Shown piece by piece: positions 8,492 to 17,882 of a stretch of 64,000 nucleotides of DNA. Source of the DNA: Saprospiraceae bacterium (GTDB lineage: Bacteria; Bacteroidota; Bacteroidia; Chitinophagales; Saprospiraceae); the NCBI GenBank assembly GCA_019187225.1, contig JABAQQ010000017.1:151669-215668 (forward strand). Reading direction: 5' to 3'. Numbering within the stretch: the first letter of the stretch is position 1; every line of letters begins with the position of its first letter. The notes beneath the pieces were generated by a model. It saw only the letters and a list, made by a program, of their open reading frames with translations, did no database searches and was not told the DNA's origin. A program made the translations under genes and the position numbers.

Positions 8492-10918
8492 TTAACGGCT
8501 AATTATAACATTACCCGAAGCGATACCATTTAAGCCAGGAAGTATATACCAGTAAGTTCCTTCCGATAACCCAACCAAGGAAAGTTGGATATTTCCCTCA
8601 TTGTCAGGTAAGACAATTGTCTTGACTATTTGACCTAACGTATTGAAGAGCAGGAAAAGATTATCGGACGAATTTGTAATGTTGTATTCAATTGTAACCT
8701 GATTAGTCGCCGGGTTGGGGTATATCCTGATGTGATCCGATTTTGTCGTCAAACCTGGTCGGCCTCTTTCTGTACTACAGATCGTTTCATCGTCATAAGT
8801 TACCGGGTTTTCATTCACCAATGTCAGCAATGCTCTCGCCCGCAGCACCGCTTCGCCGTCGGAGAGCGGACAAAGGTTGGCGATAGTTCTGAGCGTATTG
8901 TAATCCCCTTCTGCAAAAGCGTATGTGCCTTGCGCGACCGTGCGCAACAGTATGTCATTGACCGTTTTTTCATGTACGGTATAAACTGGCGTAAGGGCAG
9001 GCAGGTTGCTATTTTGTGTCAGCAGGCTGGCGGCAGCGGATGTACGGGCAGTAACTATATTGTTCAACAGGGTTTCTTTCGCTGATGCCGCTTGCTGGAT
9101 TGTCTGCCTGATAGTATCGCGCTGGGCGGCAAAACCGGCGCTGTCCTGTTGACTGATACCCGGAGCATTGAGTTGTTGTTCTACTGCTGCCAAATCCCCG
9201 AGTCCTTCGGAGATATCTTGCTCATAAGACTGGAAAGTATTGCGGTTGGTCGTACTGACTGCAAACAATTGGCGGATGCCGGTTTGGAGATTGGCGTAGG
9301 CCGCAATGCCGTTCGATTGAGCGGCGGTCACAAAAGCAGCGACGTCGCTGTTGCCGGGGTAAGGATTGCCTTCTTCCAGTATCCGTTCATAAAAGCGGCG
9401 CTGCGCCAGCCAGTTGACTGCTGCCTGGTATTCATCGCCAATTAATTCATTGCGTACGATTTTTATATCCAAAGGTTGTTCATAAATAACGGGCGGTGCA
9501 GTAATACAATTGCCATTTTCATTGCTACATTGGTAAGATGCAGATGTTTCATTATCATCTTCAAACCATGCAAGTGGGAACCATGTATAAGGTGAAAAAT
9601 CAGAATTTTCAATTTCGTCAACAATGTATTTTGAGGCATCTGGAGCATTTGAACCTCCTTGGGCACCTAAATTACTGAAACTCCCTTCCCACGTATTGCC
9701 TCTATGCACCTGAGAGCCGGTGATAGCATCTATTCCATACAACAGCCCGGTCCCGTTATCTTTCATGGTATTCCCGGCGATATCGGCCTTCGCTTTGCCT
9801 ACCAGCACGCCTTCGAAGCGCAGTCCCTCGTCGGTGCTTTCGGTCAGATTGCAGTGGACAAGTGCGCGGCTGGCGTGTATGGCGTATATGCCGGTATTGT
9901 CGCCGGCCACTCCGGTAATAGCGTTGCATTTCAGGGTATTGCGGTCGCCGCCTTCGATATGTATGCCGAAGCGGTTGGCCTGACTGTTGTTCAGGTTGAT
10001 GGTATTGTTGGCAAAAGTGCCGTTATCATTGACACCTGCGCTGATGGCTGCAGCACCGTCGAGCATCGTTATCGTATTAAAAGTGTAATAATCATCCGAC
10101 GGAGGAGACGTCCCTATATTCGTATTTCCGCTTACACCGCCGCCGATGCTGATTCCTATACCGTTGGGGTCTTCGTTCATCGTGATTATGTTGCCACCTA
10201 CCGAGCCCGAACCGGGCCCTGACGAAAGAAGCGTGGAGATTCCACGACTTTTTGCTTTGATAGTATTGCTGAGGAGTAATGCCGTACCGCCAGTGGTAAT
10301 GATACCGTTTGTCACACCGTCCATCGTAGTTGAACCGACCTGCGACGAAGACCCAAGTGTCTCTACCCCGGTATGACAATTGCTGAATATGACATCTTTT
10401 GTACCTTCCTTTGCAACCAGGATATATCCTTCACTGGCATAAACTCCTTTACCGGTTTGTACAAACGCATTTACATATCCATCGTATCCTGTACCCTTGG
10501 TTACTTTTGTTATGTCATCAAATCTGGAGTCAAAAACTGTCATATTGGTATTTTTGGAAATGATACCATATTTCAGATTGAAAAAATGATTGGGCTCACC
10601 CGATGAAGGGTCTGAATCTATTACAAGCCCATTTGTAATGTCGTTGACATATACGCCTGCAAAACCTTTTTCCAGCGGCGCCGGCGACTGACCGGAGTAT
10701 GCCGGTTTCAAACCACCGACGGTAGTGCCGTATTGATTGCTCAAGAGGGTAATATTGTAGCTCCCCGTGCCCGAAGGGGCGGTTGTGACGGCAAAGTTAT
10801 TATTGAGAAATTTGGTATTCAACGCTTTAACAAATGCGCCTTTTTGCGCACTGACTGCAATATTTGCATCCCGTATCGTACTCATATTATCGATACTCAA
10901 AGCAGAGCCGCTGCGCAC
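8492..10918 (-). CDS. Parallel beta-helix protein with T9SS domain, N-terminus missing
   Basis: 808 aa. Residues ~1-450 are a right-handed beta-helix-like series rich in N, G and T (NTIKAKSRGIS, NTITMLDGAA, NTINLNNSQ), followed by a helical region (AAVEQQLNAPG, RDTIRQTIQQAASAKE) and a T9SS sorting domain (YPNPATNQVTIEY) at the end. The first codon is a GTG at 10918 inside what already looks like beta-helix sequence (RSGSALSIDN). The frame stays open back to a stop at 11048 without a methionine or signal peptide. The gene therefore appears 5'-truncated, like its shorter relative at 6037-6903, and may not be exported as it stands. Confidence 0.7.
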   Translation of the reverse strand: MRSGSALSIDNMSTIRDANIAVSAQKGAFVKALNTKFLNNNFAVTTAPSGTGSYNITLLSNQYGTTVGGLKPAYSGQSPAPLEKGFAGVYVNDITNGLVIDSDPSSGEPNHFFNLKYGIISKNTNMTVFDSRFDDITKVTKGTGYDGYVNAFVQTGKGVYASEGYILVAKEGTKDVIFSNCHTGVETLGSSSQVGSTTMDGVTNGIITTGGTALLLSNTIKAKSRGISTLLSSGPGSGSVGGNIITMNEDPNGIGISIGGGVSGNTNIGTSPPSDDYYTFNTITMLDGAAAISAGVNDNGTFANNTINLNNSQANRFGIHIEGGDRNTLKCNAITGVAGDNTGIYAIHASRALVHCNLTESTDEGLRFEGVLVGKAKADIAGNTMKDNGTGLLYGIDAITGSQVHRGNTWEGSFSNLGAQGGSNAPDASKYIVDEIENSDFSPYTWFPLAWFEDDNETSASYQCSNENGNCITAPPVIYEQPLDIKIVRNELIGDEYQAAVNWLAQRRFYERILEEGNPYPGNSDVAAFVTAAQSNGIAAYANLQTGIRQLFAVSTTNRNTFQSYEQDISEGLGDLAAVEQQLNAPGISQQDSAGFAAQRDTIRQTIQQAASAKETLLNNIVTARTSAAASLLTQNSNLPALTPVYTVHEKTVNDILLRTVAQGTYAFAEGDYNTLRTIANLCPLSDGEAVLRARALLTLVNENPVTYDDETICSTERGRPGLTTKSDHIRIYPNPATNQVTIEYNITNSSDNLFLLFNTLGQIVKTIVLPDNEGNIQLSLVGLSEGTYWYILPGLNGIASGNVIISR

Positions 10919-11047
10919 CTCAGATAAGTAATATTTTTTTGTTAAATGTGTGAACGGCCCCTTTTTCCTGGCAAACGGTGTCTTTTCAGGTGTGAGGATT
11001 AGTAATTTGAAAACCAGGCTGCATCCCTTCGCTGTGGCTATATTATG

Positions 11048-11923
11048 TTAATCCTGTTCACTCCTGTAAATCCTGTCAAAGAACACATCCTCCAGGCTCG
11101 CCTCCGCCGCCTCGAAACCGTCGCCCGGATTGTCGTCGCTCAAAATGTGAATGATCGGCCTGCCCGCCACCAATTTGCTCGAAATAACCCGGTAGCGGTG
11201 CTGGTAGTCGTCAATTTCGGATTTGTTGATCGCTTTTTCCCACACTTTTCCTTCCAGGGCCTGCAAGGCTGCGTCGGGTGAGCCGGCATACAGCACCCTT
11301 CCGAGGTTGATGATGGCCATGTTGGAGCAGAGTTCGGTTACGTCTTCCACGATGTGGGTGCTGAGGATCACGATCACGTTTTCGCCTATTTCGGAGAGCA
11401 GGTTGTAAAAGCGGTTGCGCTCGCCGGGGTCGAGACCGGCGGTGGGCTCGTCCACGATGATGAGTTTCGGGTCGCCGAGCAATGCCTGTGCGATGCCGAA
11501 GCGCTGGCGCATGCCGCCGGAGTAGGAGGCGACCGATTTTTTGCGGTGCTCCCAGAGGTTGACGCGCTGGAGCAAGGCGTTGACCACTTCCTTGCGGCTG
11601 TTGCCGGGGATGCCTTTCAGCACGGCGAGGTGATCGAGCATCTCGAAGGCAGAAATACGCGGATACACGCCGAATTCCTGGGGGAGATAGCCAAGCGTTC
11701 GGCGCACAGCGTCCTTGTCTTTCAGCACATCTATGTCGCCCAGTGTCGCCGTACCGCTGTCGGCGTCCTGGAGGGTAGCGATGGTGCGCATGAGGGTGCT
11801 TTTGCCGGCGCCGTTGGGGCCGAGCAGGCCGTACATGCCGGTAGGGATGTCGAGCGATACGTCGTGCAGGGCGCGCACGCCGTTGGGGTATGTTTTGTTC
11901 AGATTGCGGATGGTGAGTTGCAT
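11048..11923 (-). CDS. ABC transporter ATP-binding protein
   Basis: 291 aa with all ABC ATPase motifs: Walker A GPNGAGKST (K41), Q-loop in LPQEFG, signature YSGGMRQR, Walker B LIIVDEPTAGLDP and H-loop STHIVED. It most resembles the ATPases that partner ABC-2 permeases, including permease/M1-peptidase fusions, and is the likely energy subunit for the 712-4296 protein despite the 6.7 kb between them. The ~65 C-terminal residues after the nucleotide-binding domain are a small regulatory-type extension. Start by the ATG that gives the canonical MQLTIRNLNKTYPNG. Confidence 0.93.
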   Translation of the reverse strand: MQLTIRNLNKTYPNGVRALHDVSLDIPTGMYGLLGPNGAGKSTLMRTIATLQDADSGTATLGDIDVLKDKDAVRRTLGYLPQEFGVYPRISAFEMLDHLAVLKGIPGNSRKEVVNALLQRVNLWEHRKKSVASYSGGMRQRFGIAQALLGDPKLIIVDEPTAGLDPGERNRFYNLLSEIGENVIVILSTHIVEDVTELCSNMAIINLGRVLYAGSPDAALQALEGKVWEKAINKSEIDDYQHRYRVISSKLVAGRPIIHILSDDNPGDGFEAAEASLEDVFFDRIYRSEQD

Positions 11924-11949
11924 GATTTCAGGTGAAAAGTGAGACGGTC

Positions 11950-12429
11950 TTATTTGTCAGACGGGTTTTTCTTTCCGTTTAAGAGCATTTCGATGGTTTT
12001 TTGGAGGCGGGTTTGGCGGGTTTCGGTTTTTTTGGCTTCATTGATCCATTGGACGTATTCTTTACGATGGGTGTAGGATAGTTTGTCGTACCGCGCTTTT
12101 GCACCGGGGTTCTTGTCGAAAAGAGCGGCCAGGTCTTCAGGCAATTCGACCACCCGTTCTTCCGTGTCCCGCTGGACGGTGACCCACACTTTGTCGCCGG
12201 CACTTTTGCCGATTTGCTTGCGAATGTCTTTACGCACAAGCAGGAAGTGGCAATGATGCCCCATTTTGGCAAGGCTGCCCCGGTATGGCACGCCATCGTA
12301 AGTGACTTTCACCTTCACCTGACCCCGGGTGCCGTAAAGTTTTTCCACATCGTAGGGGAAGTTGATGGAAAGCGCCTCCGTGCCTTCCACGGCGTCGAGT
12401 ACGGCTTCGAATTCAAGTATCTCATCCAT
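11950..12429 (-). CDS. YdeI/OmpD-associated family protein with DUF1905
   Basis: About 159 aa from ATG 12429; a GTG seven codons upstream is an alternative. The N-terminal half (LEFEAVLDAVEG to HCHFLLVRKDIRKQIGK) fits the DUF1905 beta-barrel, and the C-terminal half (LPEDLAALFDKNPGAKARYDKLS, HRKEYVQWINEAKKTETR) fits the YdeI/OmpD-associated helical domain. The family is cytoplasmic and of unknown mechanism; members have been linked to bacteriocin or peptide tolerance. The gene lies 26 bp upstream of the ABC ATPase start on the same strand and may be cotranscribed with it. Confidence 0.85.
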   Translation of the reverse strand: MDEILEFEAVLDAVEGTEALSINFPYDVEKLYGTRGQVKVKVTYDGVPYRGSLAKMGHHCHFLLVRKDIRKQIGKSAGDKVWVTVQRDTEERVVELPEDLAALFDKNPGAKARYDKLSYTHRKEYVQWINEAKKTETRQTRLQKTIEMLLNGKKNPSDK

Positions 12430-12459
12430 TACCAGCCTTTTTTGAACCACAAATAAATC

Positions 12460-14487
12460 TCATTCCACTAATATTTCATCTACAAATACCCAGCACTTTT
12501 TCCCGGCGGCGGAATGCCATTTCGGATTTTTGAGCAGATTCTCAACGGTCACTTTTAAATAGCGTGTTTTTACGGGCATGGGAGCCGTTTCACTGAGGAT
12601 GCCCGCTTTGTTTTCCTGCATCGCCGCAGGCGCGGGATAGCGGGCGCGGATGCAGGGCTTCCAGTTCTTGCCATCGCCGGATGTCCAGACCTGGAGCCCG
12701 TGCGGCGCAAAGATCCAGGAACCGTTGTTTTCAGCGTAGTGAACGCTTAGCCTCTGGAAATCAATCGTTTCGCCAAAATCCAACACGGCGGTCAGATGCT
12801 CGCCTTCAAAGCCGAGAAAGTTCTTGTCCGTATGCGTTTCGCCGATCTTGCCGTCTGTGAGCGAGTTGGCGCCTAAACCGGGATATTTGGGCGAGGGTGG
12901 TACTAGTAGCGTCGCGCTTTGGGGCGTCCATTTTCTTTTGACAAAAGACGCCTGCACGATGGAGCTGTTTTCCCAGCCTTCTTTGGCGGCGATGGCCCGT
13001 AAAGTGGTGGATTGGTCGAACACCAGCGGCTCTCCTTTGTAACGGCTCGACTGCGTGGTAGGCGAAGCCTGGTCGAGCGTGTAAAAAAGACTGACGGTTT
13101 TAAAAGGAAAATCAAGCGCGACGTGCACCGTGTCTTCAAAAATATTGCGGGCAAAAAGGATTTTCGGCGGGCGGAGTTGAAGCGGGGCGGCAGTAGAATC
13201 GGCGGGCGCGCCGGCGTCCATTCGCAGGTTGGGCAGTTGCGTCCGGAGGCGCTCCAGGGCGACAGGAGTGATGCCGCTGTTCCATACGTAAAGCGAACGG
13301 AGTGCGGGCAGTTTAACCAGCGTTTCGACGGCTTCGTCGCCAATGGATGTGTTGCTAAGGTTCAGATATTCAAGAAATGGGAGTACGGTCAGGTTTTGTA
13401 AACCTTCGTTCGTGACGGCAGTGCCCGACAGATTCAACCGGGTCAGGTGCGGTAGATCTTTTAGTATCGCCAGCATTGGGTCGCTGGTATTGGAATGGCT
13501 CAGATCAAGATGAATGATCTGTTTCCCGTTTTTTTTCAATAATTCCATCCCGACGGCATCGAGGTCTTTTTTCCCGGCGGCAGAAACGGCAAGCCAGGGC
13601 AGGTTTTCACCCAACGGCATGACCGAGATTCGGTTCTGACGCAGCGCATCGAGGGCACCGGGGGCGGCGGGGTCGGCTTGTACAGGCGGAAATGAAACAC
13701 CCGCCTTCGCGGCAGAAGCGCCGTTGCCATCTTGTAATTGAGCGGCGGGCATGGAGAAGTCAGCTCCTTCCGCAATCCATCGTTTCAGCACCTCAATTTC
13801 GTCCGGCGTGAGTTGCCGTTTTCCCTTTGGCGGCATGTGGTCGTCGTCGTGGCCCGGAAGCAGGATGCGACGCATGAGTTCGCTGGAATCGGGTAAACCG
13901 GCGACGATGACCGGGCCGTGTTTGCCGCCGAGGAGGATGTGTTCCGGAGTGTTGAGCAACAGACCGCCTTTTTTCTTCCCGGGATTGTGGCAGGAGACGC
14001 ATTTCTGCTGCAGGATGGGATGGACGATGGCTTCGTATGCGGTGGTGTTTTCCGGCACTCCTGTCGCAAGCATTTCATTTTCAGTTTTTTGAAACAAATA
14101 CCCTTCACCATGGGTGAGCGAGCCGCCGAAATGCCCTGTTGCCGAAACCATTCCGACCGCGGTTGCCAATGCCGGCAGATACCACCGTGAACGTCGCAGC
14201 AGCCAGGTCGTAATGGCCAGCGCAGCCGATGCAATACCCAACCATTGGTGGCGCGTCAATATGGCTTCTTCGTAGCCTCCCGACCGGGCAAGCAGCCAGC
14301 CGCTCGAAGCGGCAACGATGGCTGCCAGCGCCCCCAGGCCGACTGTCAAATCCAAAGCCGGGCGGTACACGTATGTTTTTTTCCAAACGCCATACAGCGC
14401 AAGCGCTCCTGCCAGCAGCAGAAAACCGATGGGGAGGTGCAGGAAGATGAGGTGCAGGCGACCGAAAAATGCGGGGAAAGCGATCAT
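12460..14487 (-). CDS. Multidomain planctomycete-type cytochrome c with LRR and discoidin-like domains
   Basis: 675 aa from ATG 14487, which overlaps the upstream stop as ATGA; the open frame continues upstream but only over the neighbouring gene. Domains in order: 4-5 membrane helices (HLPIGFLLLAG, DUF2231-like), a cytochrome domain with heme site CVSCH near residue 163 and MPPKGKRQLTPDEIEVL, leucine-rich repeats (LPHLTRLNLSGTAVT, LPFLEYLNLSNTSI), a chitobiase/Fn3-like module and a C-terminal F5/8 type C-like domain (LTDGKIGETHTDKNFLGF). Similar proteins occur with Gfo/Idh oxidoreductases and DUF1080-type enzymes in polysaccharide catabolism. Predicted inner membrane with periplasmic domains; electron partner unknown. 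Confidence 0.82.
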   Translation of the reverse strand: MIAFPAFFGRLHLIFLHLPIGFLLLAGALALYGVWKKTYVYRPALDLTVGLGALAAIVAASSGWLLARSGGYEEAILTRHQWLGIASAALAITTWLLRRSRWYLPALATAVGMVSATGHFGGSLTHGEGYLFQKTENEMLATGVPENTTAYEAIVHPILQQKCVSCHNPGKKKGGLLLNTPEHILLGGKHGPVIVAGLPDSSELMRRILLPGHDDDHMPPKGKRQLTPDEIEVLKRWIAEGADFSMPAAQLQDGNGASAAKAGVSFPPVQADPAAPGALDALRQNRISVMPLGENLPWLAVSAAGKKDLDAVGMELLKKNGKQIIHLDLSHSNTSDPMLAILKDLPHLTRLNLSGTAVTNEGLQNLTVLPFLEYLNLSNTSIGDEAVETLVKLPALRSLYVWNSGITPVALERLRTQLPNLRMDAGAPADSTAAPLQLRPPKILFARNIFEDTVHVALDFPFKTVSLFYTLDQASPTTQSSRYKGEPLVFDQSTTLRAIAAKEGWENSSIVQASFVKRKWTPQSATLLVPPSPKYPGLGANSLTDGKIGETHTDKNFLGFEGEHLTAVLDFGETIDFQRLSVHYAENNGSWIFAPHGLQVWTSGDGKNWKPCIRARYPAPAAMQENKAGILSETAPMPVKTRYLKVTVENLLKNPKWHSAAGKKCWVFVDEILVE

Positions 14488-15164
14488 GGCTGCCGATGCG
14501 TTGAGTCCGAACCGGATGACGCCGGCGCTTGCTGTGTGCGCAATCTCAGCTGCAATGCCTGGATGGCGGCGTTCTGTTCGTTCATGGACCAAATATTGAA
14601 TTTGGCAGCGCTGTAGAGGAACAACCAAAAAAAGATTAAAGCGCCGGAGAGGACAAATATCCATAGCCAGGGATGATCCGGCCGGTAAGCGGCGAGCCGG
14701 ATCACGACGAACACGCATACGGCGATGTTGGCAATCGCCATGTTGTGCGACATGAGCGAGTAGACGTGCCAGGATTCGATGTGCCGGAAATTCAGGGGTG
14801 AATATTCCCGTACCAGGATATATTTCTCAGAAATCGACATTTTTTTATCCGGTTGGGTATCATCATCAAAATCATACTGTACTTTTTCCAGTCCTCCTTC
14901 CAACCAAGCGTTCATCTTTTTGAAAATACCCCCTTTTTGAAATTTTCTGTACATCTTTCTTCCTAAAGGCGTGAGTACAAAACCGAGCACATAACCCGCC
15001 GCCAGCAAAACGGTGGCGCCTCCCGCTTTCAGGTTCTGGGCAAAATTGAGGTAATCCTGCACCGTGTCGTTGTTTTTATCCAAAATGAGCAGGGAAAGGA
15101 TAATAAATGCCCCCGGCAGGGCGTAGGCAAAAAAATCAAAAGCGGAGTTGATGAGTTTTTCCAT
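14484..15164 (-). CDS. Hypothetical membrane protein, about four TM helices
   Basis: 226 aa from ATG 15164 (MEKLINSAFDFFAYALPG); a GTG six codons upstream is possible. Two hydrophobic hairpins are visible: GAFIILSLLILD with GGATVLLAAGYVLGFVL near the N-terminus and IANIAVCVFVVIRLAAY with LWIFVLSGALIFFWLFLY near the C-terminus, separated by a ~85-residue charged cytoplasmic segment. The family is not recognised. Translationally coupled (ATGA) to the cytochrome gene at 12460-14487, so the two proteins may act together in the inner membrane. Confidence 0.75.
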   Translation of the reverse strand: MEKLINSAFDFFAYALPGAFIILSLLILDKNNDTVQDYLNFAQNLKAGGATVLLAAGYVLGFVLTPLGRKMYRKFQKGGIFKKMNAWLEGGLEKVQYDFDDDTQPDKKMSISEKYILVREYSPLNFRHIESWHVYSLMSHNMAIANIAVCVFVVIRLAAYRPDHPWLWIFVLSGALIFFWLFLYSAAKFNIWSMNEQNAAIQALQLRLRTQQAPASSGSDSTHRQP

Positions 15165-15202
15165 GAATTCCAGACTTTGCACAAACGTAAAAAGAATAAA
15201 TC

Positions 15203-16606
15203 ATGCAGGGAAAAATCTTCCGCAGCGCTCTCCTGATCGCGGGCGCCGTTTCACTTCTCGCCGCTTATTCTCTTCAACCGGTGCAGGAGCCGCCGGAGGG
15301 GACGACCTACCTCGAACCTTCTGCCCAACGCAGCGGCGATCCTGCGGCGGGTTATCAATACCTGCTTTACGGCGATTTCGTCAGCAGCGGTATTCCACTC
15401 AAAGTGTACAAGCGGGCATCCGGCGCCGGCAGCCCCGACGATCTCGGACGCACGGGCGATGCCGCGGGCATTCCTTTCCGCTTCAATGTGGTCACCACTG
15501 CCAACGGCGCAAAGGTCGTCGCTCCCACCTGCCTCACCTGCCACGCCGAACGCCTTCATGGGCAGGTTGTCGTCGGCCTCGGCAACAATACGTACGACTA
15601 TACCAACGACGCTTCGGCTAATTTCAGGACGGCAGACATGGCCGTGCGGTTCGCGTTTGGGGAAAATTCGCCCGAATGGGCCGCTTACTTCCCCGCCAGC
15701 CGCGCTACCAAAGCCATCGGGCCCTACATCCGCACCCAAACGCGCGGGCCCAACCCGGCGGACAAAATTTTTGCGGCGCTTTCGGCCCACCGCTCTTCCA
15801 CCGACCTGAACTGGCTCCAGGCGCCGCAATTCGACATCCCAACCGAAACCGTGCCCACCGATGTGCCTGCCTGGTGGCTGATGAAAAAGAAAAACGCACT
15901 GTATTACAACGGTTTGGGCCGTGGCGATTTTGCACGGCTCGCCTCCGCTTCGGGTATGCTGACCATGGCCGACAGCGCCGAAACGCGAAAAATTGACGAA
16001 CACATGCCCGATCTCATGGCCTGGATCCGCACCATCGAACCGCCCAAGTACCCGTATCCAATTGACCAGGAACTTGCCGCGGCGGGAAAAAAGATTTTTG
16101 AGAAGACCTGTTACAAATGTCACGGCACATACGGCGATTCGGCCTCGTACCCCAACCTGCTCGTCAGCCTGGAAAAAGCGGGCACAGACCCCTTGCTCTC
16201 GCAGACCTATAAAACCCATCCGGAATACCATACCTGGTACAACAACAGCTGGTACGGCCAGGGACCCAACAAAGGCCAACTCCTGCCCAACGAAGGTTAC
16301 GTCGCCCCGCCCCTCGACGGCATCTGGGCCACAGCGCCCTACCTGCACAACGCTTCCGTGCCGACGCTCGAAGACCTGCTCAACAGCCCGCAGCGACCCA
16401 TCTACTGGAAACGCATTTTTGAAAACACGGAAGCCCATTACGACAAAGACAAAGTGGGGTGGAAATACACCATAGAAACCTCCAAAACCGGCGTAGACAC
16501 TTACGATACTACCCTGCCCGGTTATGGCAACGGCGGGCACCGGTTTGGCGACAGATTGACGGCAGAAGAGCGGAGGGCCGTGGTGGAGTATTTGAAAACG
16601 TTGTAA
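15203..16606 (+). CDS. Periplasmic di-heme c-type cytochrome
   Basis: 467 aa with an N-terminal signal sequence (MQGKIFRSALLIAGAVSLLAA). Two CxxCH heme sites are visible: CLTCH near residue 109 and CYKCH near residue 303. The C-terminal part has YVAPPLDGIWATAPYLHNASVPTL in two runs around residue 370 (VAPPLDGIW, APYLHNASVP), a block shared with large di-heme cytochromes of the rubber-oxygenase-like/MauG-like group. Divergently oriented from the membrane protein gene at 14484-15164, with only 38 bp between starts. Exact electron donor or substrate cannot be read from sequence. Confidence 0.85.
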   Translation: MQGKIFRSALLIAGAVSLLAAYSLQPVQEPPEGTTYLEPSAQRSGDPAAGYQYLLYGDFVSSGIPLKVYKRASGAGSPDDLGRTGDAAGIPFRFNVVTTANGAKVVAPTCLTCHAERLHGQVVVGLGNNTYDYTNDASANFRTADMAVRFAFGENSPEWAAYFPASRATKAIGPYIRTQTRGPNPADKIFAALSAHRSSTDLNWLQAPQFDIPTETVPTDVPAWWLMKKKNALYYNGLGRGDFARLASASGMLTMADSAETRKIDEHMPDLMAWIRTIEPPKYPYPIDQELAAAGKKIFEKTCYKCHGTYGDSASYPNLLVSLEKAGTDPLLSQTYKTHPEYHTWYNNSWYGQGPNKGQLLPNEGYVAPPLDGIWATAPYLHNASVPTLEDLLNSPQRPIYWKRIFENTEAHYDKDKVGWKYTIETSKTGVDTYDTTLPGYGNGGHRFGDRLTAEERRAVVEYLKTL

Positions 16607-16691
16607 AAATTATCCCAAATAAAGAAATCACCAAATACATTTGTCTCAATAGTAACTTTTCAACATAGCAATCACTCAAAATCAATTTTTT

Positions 16692-17882
16692 ATGGTAAGA
16701 ATCGCCATGCTCGGCGCAGGCTTTATCGGCCGCTTTTACGCCGACTCACTGCACGGCCTGCGCAGCCGCGACCGCATCACTTCCGTTTATTCCCGCACAG
16801 AAGCATCCGCCCGCAAGTTTGCCGAAGATTACGATGTGCCTTTCTGGACGACCGACATGGAAGCCGCCATCAAACGCAAGGATGTGGACATCGTTTGTAT
16901 CTCGTTGCCCAATAACCTGCACCTGCCCGCCGTACTGGCTTGCGCCAAGTACAAAAAAGCAGTGATGACCACCAAACCCCTCGGACGCAACGCCAAAGAA
17001 GGGCTGCAAATGCTCAAAGCCGTGGAAAAAGCCGGCATTTTCGCCGGTTACCTCGAAGATCTGTGTTATACACCCAAGTTTTTAAAAGCCCTGCAAACGG
17101 TTCGCAGCGGCGCGTTGGGCAAGATACTCTGGGCGCGGTCGCGCGAGACACACCCCGGCCCGCATTCCGACTGGTTTTGGGACAAAAGCCAGTCAGGTGG
17201 AGGCGCTATCCTCGACTTAGCCTGCCACTGCGTGGAAATCGCACGCAACTACATTGGAAAGGACGTGCGACCGGTGGAAGTGATGTGCTGGGCCGATACG
17301 CAGGTGAAACCCATTGATGCCGAAGACCACGCCATCGGGCTGGTGCGCTACGCCAGCGGCGCTATCGGGCAGTTCGAGGTGTCGTGGACGTTCCGGGGCG
17401 GGCTCGATCTGCGCGACGAAGTAATGGGGTCCGAAGGCACGATCTGGATCAACAATTTCCTGCGCACTGGTTTCGAGATGTTCCTGTCGGGTCAGGGCGC
17501 CGGTTATGTCGCCGAAAAAGCAGAGACTTCGAGCGGATGGATATTTCCCGTCGGCGATGAAATACATGAACTGGGTTACAATGCCATGTTCACCGATATG
17601 TTCGACGCGATGGAGCAGGGGCGTGAGCCTGCCGAGACATTCTACGACGGATATGTGGTCAATGCTATTCTCGACGCAGCGTATAAGTCGGCCCAAACGC
17701 GCCGCTGGGAACCGGTCAAATTGGAGGTCTGGCGCGGCAAAGAAGAGACTGAAGTCATTTCGGCATTCAAGGAATACGACAAAGACCACTGGTTCCTGAC
17801 CGAGGAACTGACCCACGACGGCAGTCACGTCTTAGTATTGAAAGAGAAAAAATCCGGAAAATTAGTGCGGCGGTTGTTGTAA
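16692..17882 (+). CDS. Gfo/Idh/MocA family oxidoreductase
   Basis: 396 aa, cytoplasmic. The Rossmann glycine motif is GAGFIG at residues 8-13 and the EKP-like loop is TKPLGRN near residue 97, with the C-terminal alpha/beta domain containing HPGPHSDWFWDKSQSGGGAILDL in conserved pieces (SGGGAILDL, HCVEIA). It probably performs NAD(P)-dependent oxidoreduction on a sugar or sugar acid. EKP is replaced by TKP, so the usual Lys is kept but the Glu is not. The degenerate IS element starts 3 bp after its stop codon. Confidence 0.9.
   Translation: MVRIAMLGAGFIGRFYADSLHGLRSRDRITSVYSRTEASARKFAEDYDVPFWTTDMEAAIKRKDVDIVCISLPNNLHLPAVLACAKYKKAVMTTKPLGRNAKEGLQMLKAVEKAGIFAGYLEDLCYTPKFLKALQTVRSGALGKILWARSRETHPGPHSDWFWDKSQSGGGAILDLACHCVEIARNYIGKDVRPVEVMCWADTQVKPIDAEDHAIGLVRYASGAIGQFEVSWTFRGGLDLRDEVMGSEGTIWINNFLRTGFEMFLSGQGAGYVAEKAETSSGWIFPVGDEIHELGYNAMFTDMFDAMEQGREPAETFYDGYVVNAILDAAYKSAQTRRWEPVKLEVWRGKEETEVISAFKEYDKDHWFLTEELTHDGSHVLVLKEKKSGKLVRRLL

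Noticed and set aside
14488..14718. 77-codon N-terminal extension of the multidomain cytochrome
   Set aside because: It overlaps the upstream membrane protein gene completely; the ATGA overlap at 14484-14487 marks the natural start.
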